Part shown: piece by piece, positions 46,212 to 54,950 of the stretch
Layout of the letters: the number at the start of each line of letters is the position of its first letter
Position numbering within the stretch: the first letter of the stretch is position 1
Assembly: GCF_000018865.1 (NCBI RefSeq)
Contig: NC_010175.1
Span: 5,022,001 to 5,086,000, forward strand
Direction: 5' to 3'
Length of the DNA stretch: 64,000 nt
DNA from: Chloroflexus aurantiacus J-10-fl
GTDB lineage: Bacteria; Chloroflexota; Chloroflexia; Chloroflexales; Chloroflexaceae
Translations under genes and position numbers: made by a program
The notes under the pieces: model-generated
What the model was told of the DNA's origin: nothing
Databases searched by the model: none
What the model saw: only the letters and a program-made list of their open reading frames with translations

Positions 46212-47384
46212 ATGAAACCCCATACACTGCTGATCGTTGATGATGACGATACCGTTGCCGAGATGCTCGAACTGGTGCTGCGTGGTGCCGGTTACGAAGT
46301 GCGGCGTGCTGCCAGTGGTGAAGAGGCATTACAGCAGATTTACAAGAATCTACCCGATGCCCTGATCTGCGATGTGTTGTTACCCGGCATTGATGGCTAC
46401 ACCCTGTGTAAGCGTGTGCGGCAGCATCCGCTAACCAAAACACTCCCGATTCTGATGCTTACCGCCCAAGGCGATATTAGTGCCAAGATTGCCGGCTTTG
46501 AAGCCGGTGCCAACGATTACCTGGCCAAACCATTTGAACCGCAAGAGCTGGTCTACCGGGTTAAGAACATCCTGGCGCGCACGACAATCGAGACCCCGAC
46601 AACACCGGTACAACGCGGAAAGGTGATTACCGTCTTCGGGGCAAAGGGTGGTGTCGGCAAAACAACGATTGCGGTATCGGTGGCGCTGGCGCTACGCCTG
46701 CGTTCACGCCGACGGGTCGTAATTGTTGACGCCGATCTCACCTTCGGTGATGTTGCCGTCCATCTCAACATTGCACCCACGCGCAGCATCATCGACATCG
46801 TCCGCAGCGGCGACGAGATCGAGCAGGAGATGGTAAAACAGGTTCTGCTTTCCCATCCATCAGGACTGCAAGCCTTACTCGCTCCGCCACGGCCTGAAGA
46901 GGCAGAGCTGGTAAGCGCTGAACATATGACTCGCATTCTTGATTTACTGGCTGTGAATGCCGATTACGTGGTGGTTGATTGCCAGACCAGCTACGATGAT
47001 CGCACACTATCCGTCTTTGATCGCACCGATCACGTCTTGCTGGTCATTACGCCGGAAATTGGCCCACTGAAGAATACCAGTTTATTCCTGAGCCTGGCTA
47101 ACCAGTTAGGCATCGATCCGCGGGCGATCAGTATTGTCCTGAACCGATCTAACTCCGGCGTTGGCATTGGTGTTAATGAAATCGAGCGCGTATTACGCCG
47201 TAAGATCAACTATCACGTGATGAGTGGCGGTCAGCCAGTCGTCACAGCGGTTAATCGTGGCACACCACTAATTCTCGAACAACCCAAACATCCCTTCGTT
47301 CAACAGATTCTCTATCTGGCCGATCAGATGATGAAACAGCTTGACACTAATCAAAACGTGCAGACAGATACAGTAACCCGGTGA
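46212..47384 (+). CDS. REC - MinD/CpaE-like ATPase fusion
   Basis: 390 aa; the ATG follows the preceding TAG directly and uses the GAGAGGAG inside that gene. Residues 1-123 are a canonical receiver (Asp in C-D-V-L-L-P-G-I-D-G, S/T and K-P present). Residues 138-380 are a ParA/MinD-type ATPase with deviant Walker A K-G-G-V-G-K-T-T, V-D-A-D-L-T-F-G-D-V and an A-L-L-A-P-P segment, the pattern of CpaE/TadZ pilus-localising proteins. No other tad genes are visible, so it may position a surface or motility complex elsewhere in the genome. Confidence 0.85.
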   Translation: MKPHTLLIVDDDDTVAEMLELVLRGAGYEVRRAASGEEALQQIYKNLPDALICDVLLPGIDGYTLCKRVRQHPLTKTLPILMLTAQGDISAKIAGFEAGANDYLAKPFEPQELVYRVKNILARTTIETPTTPVQRGKVITVFGAKGGVGKTTIAVSVALALRLRSRRRVVIVDADLTFGDVAVHLNIAPTRSIIDIVRSGDEIEQEMVKQVLLSHPSGLQALLAPPRPEEAELVSAEHMTRILDLLAVNADYVVVDCQTSYDDRTLSVFDRTDHVLLVITPEIGPLKNTSLFLSLANQLGIDPRAISIVLNRSNSGVGIGVNEIERVLRRKINYHVMSGGQPVVTAVNRGTPLILEQPKHPFVQQILYLADQMMKQLDTNQNVQTDTVTR

Positions 47385-47390
47385 TACCAC

Positions 47391-47495
47391 ACCGAAACCG
47401 ATAGCAGACTCTCACTGATTGACACTGGCGCACCTATGATCATGAGGTGCATAAGCGACGTTGATACGGCACCGAAACCGATAGCAGACTCTCAC
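47391..47495. repeat. pair of 25-bp perfect direct repeats
   Basis: The same 25 bases (ACCGAAACCGATAGCAGACT and five more) occur at 47391-47415 and 47471-47495, exactly 80 bases apart, just after the ATPase stop. Role unknown; only two copies, so not a CRISPR array. Confidence 0.8.
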
Positions 47496-47512
47496 CCCAC
47501 CTCATCAACCTC

Positions 47513-47555
47513 AAAACCGGTAGGGGCAGGTGTAAAGCTAGCCCCTACCGGTTTT
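47513..47555. terminator. strong 15-bp hairpin terminator
   Basis: AAAACCGGTAGGGGC pairs perfectly with GCCCCTACCGGTTTT over a 13-base loop; the right arm ends in TTTT and the left arm begins with AAAA, so it can end transcription from both sides: the signalling operon and the convergent gene at 47613. Confidence 0.8.
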
Positions 47556-47612
47556 GGCATCAACAGGTGACAGACACAAGACCGGTACCTATCGGTGTGC
47601 TTCTATTCACTC

Positions 47613-48488
47613 CTACGGCGTCGCCGTGCGTTGTGGTTCGGGCGTCGGTGACGCCTCGATCACAACTTCAGGCGTGGGTATCTCGGTCGGCACCTCCGGT
47701 GGTGCCTCGGTAGGCGTCGGCGGTACCTCGGTGGGTGTCTCCGGCGGTGTTTCAGTGGACGCTGGCGGCACCTCGGTCGGCGTCTCTGGCGGCACCTCAG
47801 TTGGTAGCTCACCCGGCACCTCTGGCAACGGTGTTTCCGTCGGAGTTGGCGGCGGTGGCGGCGGTGGCAGCGGAATAAAGATCGGCACCGTTGGCGTATT
47901 GGTCACCGGTATCAGCTCATAGGGAGTCGCCGTCGGTGATGGTGTCAACGTTGGTGAAGCAGTCAGGGTTGGCGATGGGGTAGCAGTGCTATCGCCGCTG
48001 GCTGCAATTGTCGGTGAGATTAGCGGCGCTGTCGGTGTTGCTGATGCGGGCACGACCTCCGACGGTGATGCTGCAGGAGTAAAGAGGGCGCTAACGAACG
48101 CTACCCCACCCAGAGCATATCCGATCAGCGCTATCACCAGTACTGAAAGCAAAACCGTATAGATCAGCCGATCACGCGGGGTCAGGTCAGAGAGCCATGC
48201 CCGCAGACCGGGTGATGGCGATGGCGGTGAACTGACCATGATCGAAGGTACCCCTGCCGGTACAACTTCTGGGGCTGACGTTGTAGGTAACGGCATCCCC
48301 ATGTATAATGGGCAGCGTACATGATCGGTCGATAGACAATAGCGAACCTGATAATCTGGCTCAACGCGAGGGATCTCTTGTGCCTGACCGGAAGCATAAC
48401 AGCGATGCTCTGGCGTTGGTGACGCAAAGCGGATCGCCTGATTCTGTTTCAAACCGAGGTATGGGCAGTGTCCTGAAGGTTCAAGCAT
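47613..48488 (-). CDS. membrane protein with N-terminal Cys module and Pro/Thr-rich outside tail
   Basis: 291 aa from ATG 48488, which GAGGAG precedes. Residues 1-70 hold a Cys/His module C-P-Y-L-G-L ... H-x-C-Y ... Y-C ... C-P-L-Y that I have seen in other Chloroflexota membrane proteins and that may bind zinc. One membrane helix lies at about 115-137. The rest (about 140-291) is a Pro/Thr/Glu-rich extracytoplasmic tail with T-E-V-P-P and T-P-T-E units. Cytoplasmic module plus outside stalk suggests a cell-envelope link or sensor. No enzymatic domain. Confidence 0.7.
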   Translation of the reverse strand: MLEPSGHCPYLGLKQNQAIRFASPTPEHRCYASGQAQEIPRVEPDYQVRYCLSTDHVRCPLYMGMPLPTTSAPEVVPAGVPSIMVSSPPSPSPGLRAWLSDLTPRDRLIYTVLLSVLVIALIGYALGGVAFVSALFTPAASPSEVVPASATPTAPLISPTIAASGDSTATPSPTLTASPTLTPSPTATPYELIPVTNTPTVPIFIPLPPPPPPPTPTETPLPEVPGELPTEVPPETPTEVPPASTETPPETPTEVPPTPTEAPPEVPTEIPTPEVVIEASPTPEPQRTATP

Positions 48489-48565
48489 AGCGGCGACGCT
48501 CCTCAAAACCGGGTCGCTGCCAATTATACGATCTGGCTGCGAGCATCGTCAAAATATTGTGTAAT

Positions 48566-49300
48566 ATGCGAATCGTTATTCTTTCTGATGTACACTCGAA
48601 TATTGTCGCTCTTGAGACTGTCCTGGCCGATGCCGGCTCCTTCGACGCACTGTGGTGCCTGGGTGATACGATAGGGTATGGCCCGGCCCCTAATGAATGC
48701 GTTGAGCTGATCCGGCACCACGCTGCGATAACGCTCACCGGCAACCACGACCTGGCCTGTCTGGGCAAGATTAGTCTTAACGATTTTAACCCCGATGCCC
48801 GGCGGGCAAACCTCTGGAATGGCTCCCAACTCACTGCGGCTAATCGCGAATGGCTGCTTCCGCTGCCGCCGGCCCGTAGCGCCGATGACCACTACTACCT
48901 GGCCCACGGCAGCCCACGCGAACCGATTTGGGAATACCTGTTGATGCCATCGCAAGCCATCGCGAATCTCGAATGGTTTAGCGAACCGGTCTGCTTTATT
49001 GGTCATTCCCACGTCCAGTTTGCTTTCCGCTGTCCACGTAACGATAGCCATTGTGAACGGATTATGCCAGAAGTAGATAGTCAACTGGCGCTCACCGCTG
49101 ATGCACGCTACTTCATCAATCCCGGTAGTGTCGGGCAACCGCGTGACCACGATCCACGAGCAGCCTACGTCATTCTCGATACCGACCGTCAAACTGTTAC
49201 CTTCAAACGGGTTGCCTACGATATTAAACAAGTTCAACAACAGATGCGCGATTACGGGTTACCACCCGCCCTTATCTATCGCCTGAGTGTAGGAATGTGA
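48566..49300 (+). CDS. metallophosphoesterase, YfcE/MJ0936-like
   Basis: 244 aa from ATG 48566; the frame extends nine bases to a TTG without a ribosome site. Calcineurin-like metal motifs in order: S-D-V-H-S-N, G-D-T-I-G-Y-G-P, G-N-H-D and G-H-S-H, with the N-P-G-S-V-G-Q-P-R segment of small phosphodiesterases. Substrate unknown, often cyclic nucleotides or phosphodiesters. It is followed at one base by the PLP enzyme. Confidence 0.82.
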   Translation: MRIVILSDVHSNIVALETVLADAGSFDALWCLGDTIGYGPAPNECVELIRHHAAITLTGNHDLACLGKISLNDFNPDARRANLWNGSQLTAANREWLLPLPPARSADDHYYLAHGSPREPIWEYLLMPSQAIANLEWFSEPVCFIGHSHVQFAFRCPRNDSHCERIMPEVDSQLALTADARYFINPGSVGQPRDHDPRAAYVILDTDRQTVTFKRVAYDIKQVQQQMRDYGLPPALIYRLSVGM

Positions 49301-49301
49301 T

Positions 49302-50633
49302 ATGACACTCGAAGAGCAATATCGTCGGCGATTTGCCGGTTCAGCGACGCTCGCCGAGAAGGCACGTGTCCGCTTCCCCGGTGGTGCAACCCACGACGGT
49401 CGTTACGCCGATCCCTTTCCTCTCTTCATGGAACGAGCCAGCGGGCCGTATAAGTGGGATGTTGATGACAATCGGATGATCGATTACTGGTGCGGACACG
49501 GAGCCTTACTGCTCGGTCACGGCCATCCAACCATTGTCAACGCTATTCAGCAGCAAGCCCCCATCGCCACCCATCTCGGCGCCAATCATCGCCTTGAACT
49601 GGAATGGGCCGATCTGATCGCCGATCTCATTCCGGCGGCTGAGCGCATTCGCTTCACCGCGTCGGGAAGTGAAGCAACAACCCTCGCTCTGCGCATTGCC
49701 CGCGCAGCTACCGGCAAGACGACGATCATCCGCTTCGCGGGCCATTTTCACGGCTGGCACGACGCGCTTGCACCCGGTGCCGATCCCGATGATCCCCACC
49801 GCGGAGTATTGCCGGCAACCCTCTCAAGTTTGCTGATCTTGCCGACCGATCTTGATCAGGTGGCTGCGACGCTGGCTACGCATACCGACATTGCCGCGGT
49901 TATTCTCGAACCTACGGGTGCTTCCTACGGTTCGATCCCGCTCCCGGATACGTTTCTGATCGGCTTACGTGAGCTTACTCAGCAATACGGTGTGCTCCTT
50001 ATTGCCGACGAAGTCGTTACCGGCTTTCGGGTTGCGCCCGGTGGTGCCTGCGCACGTGCCGGAGTACGCCCTGATCTGGTCTGTCTGGCCAAAATTGTCG
50101 CCGGTGGATTGCCCGGCGGGGCGCTAGTCGGACGGGCTGACCTCCTCGACCTGCTGGCCCATGACGAGAATGGCCCCCGTGGACGCATCCGCCAACAGGG
50201 AACATTCAACGCCAATCCTCTCTCTGCTGCTGCCGGCATTGCTATGCTACGTGCCGTCGCTACCGGCGAACCTGGTGCTATCGCCGCCGCACGTGGCACA
50301 ATGCTCATCCAAATGCTCAACGAACTGTTTGCTTCGTATCGTTTGCGTGGCTGGACAGCCTTCGGTGATGGATCGATCTTTCACCTGTTTGTCGATCCGG
50401 CAACCGACCTGATCCCCGGTGAGATTCCGCGCAATCTGCCACTTGCCACGCTTAAACGCGGGGGTGATCCGCAAATCCTGCGCCGGCTGCGGATGGCGTT
50501 ACACCTGAATGGTGTCGATTTGATGCGGGGGCGCAGTGGTTTTGTGTCGGCTGTTCATAGCGAAGAGGACATTCGGGCTACGGTGGCTGCGGTTGCCGCT
50601 GCTATCGAACTGGTGATGGCCGAACCCGCTTGA
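49302..50633 (+). CDS. class III PLP enzyme, glutamate-1-semialdehyde aminomutase-like
   Basis: 443 aa. Layout matches HemL-type class III aminotransferases: F-P-G-G near the start, F-T-A-S-G-S-E-A-T-T, F-A-G-H-F-H-G-W-H-D, L-I-A-D-E-V-V-T-G-F-R and the PLP lysine in L-A-K-I-V-A-G-G-L-P-G-G. Several HemL hallmarks differ (for example A-G-G-L-P-G-G for G-G-G-L-P-V-G), and the enzyme is probably a paralogue with another amino-acid substrate. It should not be taken as the haem-pathway enzyme without proof. Confidence 0.7.
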   Translation: MTLEEQYRRRFAGSATLAEKARVRFPGGATHDGRYADPFPLFMERASGPYKWDVDDNRMIDYWCGHGALLLGHGHPTIVNAIQQQAPIATHLGANHRLELEWADLIADLIPAAERIRFTASGSEATTLALRIARAATGKTTIIRFAGHFHGWHDALAPGADPDDPHRGVLPATLSSLLILPTDLDQVAATLATHTDIAAVILEPTGASYGSIPLPDTFLIGLRELTQQYGVLLIADEVVTGFRVAPGGACARAGVRPDLVCLAKIVAGGLPGGALVGRADLLDLLAHDENGPRGRIRQQGTFNANPLSAAAGIAMLRAVATGEPGAIAAARGTMLIQMLNELFASYRLRGWTAFGDGSIFHLFVDPATDLIPGEIPRNLPLATLKRGGDPQILRRLRMALHLNGVDLMRGRSGFVSAVHSEEDIRATVAAVAAAIELVMAEPA

Positions 50634-50706
50634 AATCCAGAAATAGCAGGTGATACACCTCTCTGCAACGTCACCTACTGCAACATGTAAGGAGTTTGTA
50701 CCTGCA

Positions 50707-51636
50707 ATGCGAGTCCAATCGATCACGCTACCTCGTTCAGGGCTATTCATCGGCTTCAGTGTCTTACTGGCCTTCTCCCTGCTCATTACCGTACCGGCTA
50801 ATCCTGACTGGTGGCAAATTGTTGTGTTGGGGATTGTTCAGGGCATTACCGAATGGCTGCCGATCTCATCAACTGCCCATCTGCTGCTGATCAGCGAATT
50901 GCTCAACTACCAGGGCAGCATCGGTGGTACATTTGAAATCGCCATCCAGTTCGGTACAGTCTGCTCGGTCTTGATCTTCTACTGGCGTGATCTGCTTACG
51001 CAGGCTAACGCTGTGATCGGGCGCGGTGATACGCTGACCGTTACCACGGCTCGTACACTCTGGTTGGGTATCATCATTGCGTTTGTGCCGGCAGCCGCGG
51101 TTGGGCTGTTAGCCCGCGACTTCATCAAAGCCGTGTTGTTCGAGTCGCCACTGCTGATGGCAACGACCCTGATCATTGGCGGCTTTATCTTCCTCTGGAT
51201 TGAATGGAACGGTACGCGGCAAACCCAAACGACTGCCACCGTCGATTTTAGCAACGTCTCCTACCGCCGCGCACTGATTGTTGGTATCGCCCAAACCTTC
51301 GCCCTGATTCCGGGGGTGTCACGCTCCGGCGCCTCAATTGTCGGTGGTCTGCTGGCCGGTTTTGATCGAGCGACTGCCACCGCTTTTTCGTTTTACCTGG
51401 CCATTCCAACCCTCGGCCTGGCGACACTGGTCGATTTGATCGGCAGCCTCGATCAGATTCAAAGTGGCGATTGGGGCCGGCTGCTACTCGGCGCAACGGT
51501 GGCGATGATCGTCGGCTATGGCTGCATTGGCTGGCTCTTACGTTATATTGCAACGCACAACTTCACGCTCTTCGGCTACTATCGCATCATTGCCGGTGTG
51601 CTGATTATCGGCGCAGTAGCGCTGGGCATCCTGTAG
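50707..51636 (+). CDS. uppP: undecaprenyl-diphosphate phosphatase
   Basis: 309 aa from ATG 50707; AAGGAG lies a little far (13 bases) upstream but no nearer start exists. BacA/UppP motifs are intact: G-I-T-E-W-L-P-I-S-S-T-A-H-L with the catalytic Glu/His set and P-G-V-S-R-S-G-A-S-I. About eight helices. It recycles undecaprenyl diphosphate to the monophosphate carrier needed for peptidoglycan and for the glycan locus earlier in the window. Confidence 0.9.
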   Translation: MRVQSITLPRSGLFIGFSVLLAFSLLITVPANPDWWQIVVLGIVQGITEWLPISSTAHLLLISELLNYQGSIGGTFEIAIQFGTVCSVLIFYWRDLLTQANAVIGRGDTLTVTTARTLWLGIIIAFVPAAAVGLLARDFIKAVLFESPLLMATTLIIGGFIFLWIEWNGTRQTQTTATVDFSNVSYRRALIVGIAQTFALIPGVSRSGASIVGGLLAGFDRATATAFSFYLAIPTLGLATLVDLIGSLDQIQSGDWGRLLLGATVAMIVGYGCIGWLLRYIATHNFTLFGYYRIIAGVLIIGAVALGIL

Positions 51637-51660
51637 ACGACTGCAATGAGGAATAGACCG

Positions 51661-52812
51661 ATGGATGAGGAGCAGGCGACGTTCAACCTCAGCGATCAAC
51701 CACTGACCCCGACCACGTCAATCCGTGAGGCCGGAGCGATCTGGCTGGCACGGCTGGCCAGTGCCGGCCTCGATGACGACGATGACGACGAACTCGACGA
51801 GCGCACTCGTGAACGTCAACGCCACCACGCCCGGCCAACGATTGCCAGTTACGAAACTGCGCTGCGCATCTTTGTGCGCTGGGCCGAACGGAACGGACGC
51901 GAGTGTCTGGGCGATTTGCAGGTAGCCGATCTGGTCGCCTACGCTCGTGCTCTGCGCAAACGCAGCTACGACCTCTCACAGCGGGCTGCGGCTCAGGCTG
52001 ACAATCGGCGCGAACGACTCTCTGAGCGAACTGTTCACGCCTACGTGCGCCCGCTGTTCGGCTTTCTGGCCCTTGCCGACTCGCAGGGTGCCATCTCGTT
52101 TCGAGTTGCCGCCGCCCGCCCCGAAGTCAGTCGAGTACTGCCCCGGCTGCCCGATCCGGTCGCACCAACCCCACCTGATCTGCGCCGACTGGTACGCTTT
52201 TACGATAAGCCGCAGGGCGAAGAGCGTGAACGCCAAATGCTGACCCGCTTACGCAACGCGGCTCTCTTGCACCTGCTCTTTTCGAGTGGTGCCCGTATCT
52301 CGGAAGCATTGGGTCTCGATGTCGGTGATGTCGCCCGCGACCGGCGCATCTTGCCGCGGGTGATCGTTCGCGGCAAAGGCCGCCGCGAGGGAACCCTCTT
52401 CATCCGGCGCCACGCCGAACAGGCGCTACAACGCTACCTGTCCGCCCGTAACTGGCCGCCGGCCCGTGAACCGCTCTTCATCGCCTTCGACCCCCGCACG
52501 GGTGGCGGACGCCTGTCGCGTATCAGCGGCTGGCGAATCGTCACCGGGGCAGCCAACGCTCTCGCCGACCGCCTGGTCTGGGAAGGAAAGGCTGACGAAG
52601 CTGAACTATTACGTCAAGTTACACCCCACACCTTTCGCCATTTTGTCGGGTATCACCTGCTGAACGAAGGCGTTTCGTTGGCCGAAGTCTCGCAAATCCT
52701 GCGGCACCGCAGCGTCGAAGTCACCCGCAGCTTCTACGCCAGCTACGCCGACGTGCAATTGCAAGAGGTACACGATCAGTTCAGCGCCGATCCGTGGCCT
52801 GATGAAGAGTAG
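51661..52812 (+). CDS. tyrosine recombinase, XerC/XerD-like
   Basis: 383 aa from ATG 51661, with GAGGAA seven bases upstream. The N-terminal SAM-like core-binding domain contains a run of six Asp residues (about 37-42), unusual for Xer proteins. The catalytic domain has Arg in S-G-A-R-I-S-E, Lys in G-K-G-R-R-E-G, H-T-F-R-H, L-R-H-R-S and Tyr in the S-F-Y-A-S-Y region, so all catalytic positions are present. It could be the chromosome-dimer resolvase or a mobile-element integrase; no att sites were identified. The nearby repeat-rich DNA makes the second worth testing. Confidence 0.82.
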   Translation: MDEEQATFNLSDQPLTPTTSIREAGAIWLARLASAGLDDDDDDELDERTRERQRHHARPTIASYETALRIFVRWAERNGRECLGDLQVADLVAYARALRKRSYDLSQRAAAQADNRRERLSERTVHAYVRPLFGFLALADSQGAISFRVAAARPEVSRVLPRLPDPVAPTPPDLRRLVRFYDKPQGEERERQMLTRLRNAALLHLLFSSGARISEALGLDVGDVARDRRILPRVIVRGKGRREGTLFIRRHAEQALQRYLSARNWPPAREPLFIAFDPRTGGGRLSRISGWRIVTGAANALADRLVWEGKADEAELLRQVTPHTFRHFVGYHLLNEGVSLAEVSQILRHRSVEVTRSFYASYADVQLQEVHDQFSADPWPDEE

Positions 52813-52856
52813 AACCTATTTCAAAAACATTTACAAGAAGTTCTCTCATTCATTCC

Positions 52857-53330
52857 TGACAGACCCTATGATCGTGACGAGTACACAAAACATCCCCGTG
52901 ACCAGGGTGGTCGACGGCGTACCACGCGCCGGATCGTGAGCACGGCTGCTGCGGCAGCATGGCTGCCGCACTCCATACCGCGCGACACGCACATGATGCG
53001 TGCGTAAGGCAACCCATCCGGCATGTGATAGCACGGCTGGAGCGGCGCACTGCCACCGGGCCAGTCGCCCACAACAGCACCCATAGCGATCATACTCGCT
53101 GATACGCACGTGGTTGACACCAGTTGTAGGTAATGCATAGCTGGGGGCGGGTGAGGGTGGGGGCGTGTCGCATACTCCTTTTGCATCCCCGTGACCAGGA
53201 TGGCCAACGGCGTGCCACGCGCCGGATCGTGAGCACGGCTGCGCTGCCGCAATCCAAACGTCGCGACACGCGCACAACGAGCGGGTAAGGCAATCCATCC
53301 AGCACATCATGGCACGACCGTCACCCCTCC
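52857..53330 (-). repeat. dispersed intergenic repeat, right copy plus extra half unit
   Basis: Read on the minus strand, 53141 down to 52857 aligns with 687-972. The stretch 53330-53170 is a further copy of the second half: both halves carry a GCGCGTGTCGCG-like part and GTGCTCACGATCCGGCGCGTG, then a GGTCACGGGGATG end. The element is thus modular. Confidence 0.75.
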
Positions 53331-53496
53331 CCGCCGTCAGGCAGCCCCGCAGGGGCTTTAATGCATTGAGGCAGGGTTTTACCCGCCGATCCACACTAAC
53401 TCGCCCCCTTCCAATTCGCCGCCCGATACCCCCTCCCCGCCGCCAGGCCAACCCCGGAGGGGCTTCCACAGATTGAGGCAAGGTTTTAACCCGCTG
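53324..53496. repeat. two copies of a 65-67 bp repeat
   Basis: Copies at 53324-53388 and 53430-53496 share CCCCTCCCCGCCG, AGGGGCTT and ATTGAGGCA-GGTTTTA landmarks, spaced 42 bases apart. A related fragment occurs near 567-590. Not CRISPR-like in spacing or identity. Confidence 0.65.
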
Positions 53497-53532
53497 GCGC
53501 GCCAACCCGCCGCTATCTTTATCCTGCATGAC

Positions 53533-53560
53533 TTATTACGCAAGAATTTTGTTGTATAAT
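53533..53560 (+). promoter_or_regulatory. candidate promoter of bchY-bchZ
   Basis: Perfect TATAAT at 53555-53560; a weak TTATTA sits 16 bases upstream at 53533-53538. About 73 bases before the start codon, which has its own AGAGGAG ribosome site. Confidence 0.5.
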
Positions 53561-53633
53561 ACCAACTGTCCGTTTCCCCGTATCATCATCCTGGAACCCA
53601 GCAAAGTGGCTGTGTCCAGGCAGAGGAGTTACT

Positions 53634-54950
53634 ATGGCCGAGATCATTCCCCTGACGCCGGCGGGTGCCGATTCAGCGACAGAACCGTTTCGTGGTGGCG
53701 CCTGCAAACTCCATCCCCAGACAATGTGCCCGGCCTTCGGAGCCTTACGGGTACTGACCAGGATCGAGGGCGCACAACCGGCAATGGTTACCGATACCGG
53801 CTGTTTGTACGGTCTGACGTTCGTCACCCATTTCTACGCCGCCCGCAAGAGCATCGTTGCTCCTGCCCTCGGTACGGCTGAATTGTCGAGCGGCAAGGTT
53901 CAGGAAGCAGCCAATGCCGCAATTGCCGAGGCTGCATCAGCGGCTAATACCACGTTCATTCCAGTTATTTCACTCTGTGTCGCCGAAACAGCCGGCCTCG
54001 CCGAAGAGTTGTTGCCGAAAGAGATTGACGGCAAGCCGGTCATTCTGGTGCGAGTGCCCGCGTATGCCATCCATTCCCATCCTGAAGCCAAAGACGTTGC
54101 CCTGGCAGCGGTGATGCGGCGATTTATCGACACCAGCGGCGACCACGAGCCGGGCACCCTGGCCCTGATCGGTGAGGTCTTTCCTGCCGATCCGCTGTTG
54201 ATAGACGGGGTTGTACGCCGGATGGGTGGGCGCGTCGTCACGACGCTACCCGGTCGGCATGTTGATGAGATTCGGCAGGCGGGGCGGGCAGCCGCAGTCG
54301 CGGCCCTTCACCCCTTCTACCGCGAGACGATTGGTGTGTTGCGTGAGCGCGGTGTGGCGGTGATCAGCGGTGCTCCCATCGGTGCCGACGGCAGTGCAGC
54401 CTGGCTCCGTGCGATTGGGGCAGCCCTTGAACTCGATGAAGATGTGGTCGAACGGGTTGCTGCCGAGGAAGAAGCTGCTGCCCGCGGTTTTCTGGCCAGT
54501 AAGCCATTGCAGGGCGCGACCATCCTGGTTTCGGGCTATGAAGGGAATGAGATGCTCTACGCCCGCCTGTTGATCGAAGGCGGCGCCCATGTGCCGTATG
54601 TGAGCACGAGTATTGGGCCGAGTGCGCTCACTGCCGCCGACGAAGCCTGGCTGAAAGCGCACGGCACGCAGGCCGTGATCTATCGCAAAACCCTGGAAGA
54701 TGATAAGGCGGCAATGGAACGCTGGTCGTTTGACCTCATCATCGGCACCACGACACTGGCTGCCTACGCTAAAGAGAAGGGTATTCCCGCCGTCTACTAC
54801 ACCAACATCCTCAGCGTGCGCCCCCTCTTCCTGGCCGGGGGGATGATCGCTTCGCTCACCTTTGTCCGTGATCTGCTCAACCGCAAGCCCATCTACGACC
54901 GCATGCTGGCCTTCTTCGAGGGTGATGATCGCCGGGAGGGACATCGATGA
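53634..54950 (+). CDS. bchY: chlorophyllide a reductase subunit Y
   Basis: 438 aa. C-K-L-H-P-Q-T-M-C-P-A-F-G-A-L-R and T-G-C-L-Y-G-L-T-F-V-T-H-F-Y carry the three cysteines expected for the shared iron-sulphur cluster of the NifD/NifK-like component. BchY pairs with BchZ to form the catalytic half of chlorophyllide a oxidoreductase, which reduces the C7-C8 bond on the way to bacteriochlorophyll a; the electron-donating BchX is not in this window. Its stop overlaps bchZ by 4 bases. This gene pair is the main sign of a phototrophic host. Confidence 0.9.
   Translation: MAEIIPLTPAGADSATEPFRGGACKLHPQTMCPAFGALRVLTRIEGAQPAMVTDTGCLYGLTFVTHFYAARKSIVAPALGTAELSSGKVQEAANAAIAEAASAANTTFIPVISLCVAETAGLAEELLPKEIDGKPVILVRVPAYAIHSHPEAKDVALAAVMRRFIDTSGDHEPGTLALIGEVFPADPLLIDGVVRRMGGRVVTTLPGRHVDEIRQAGRAAAVAALHPFYRETIGVLRERGVAVISGAPIGADGSAAWLRAIGAALELDEDVVERVAAEEEAAARGFLASKPLQGATILVSGYEGNEMLYARLLIEGGAHVPYVSTSIGPSALTAADEAWLKAHGTQAVIYRKTLEDDKAAMERWSFDLIIGTTTLAAYAKEKGIPAVYYTNILSVRPLFLAGGMIASLTFVRDLLNRKPIYDRMLAFFEGDDRREGHR

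Larger units (their letters stand above)
52813..53633. other. 821-base repeat-rich intergenic region before bchY
   Basis: No supportable gene: frames on both strands are Arg/Cys-rich and are produced by the repeats. It contains the dispersed repeat (52857-53330), a pair of 65-bp repeats (53324-53496) and the bchY promoter region. Confidence 0.65.

Noticed and set aside
53324..53496. CRISPR array or IS end
   Set aside because: Only two imperfect copies of a 65-bp unit with one 42-base gap, no cas genes or transposase nearby.
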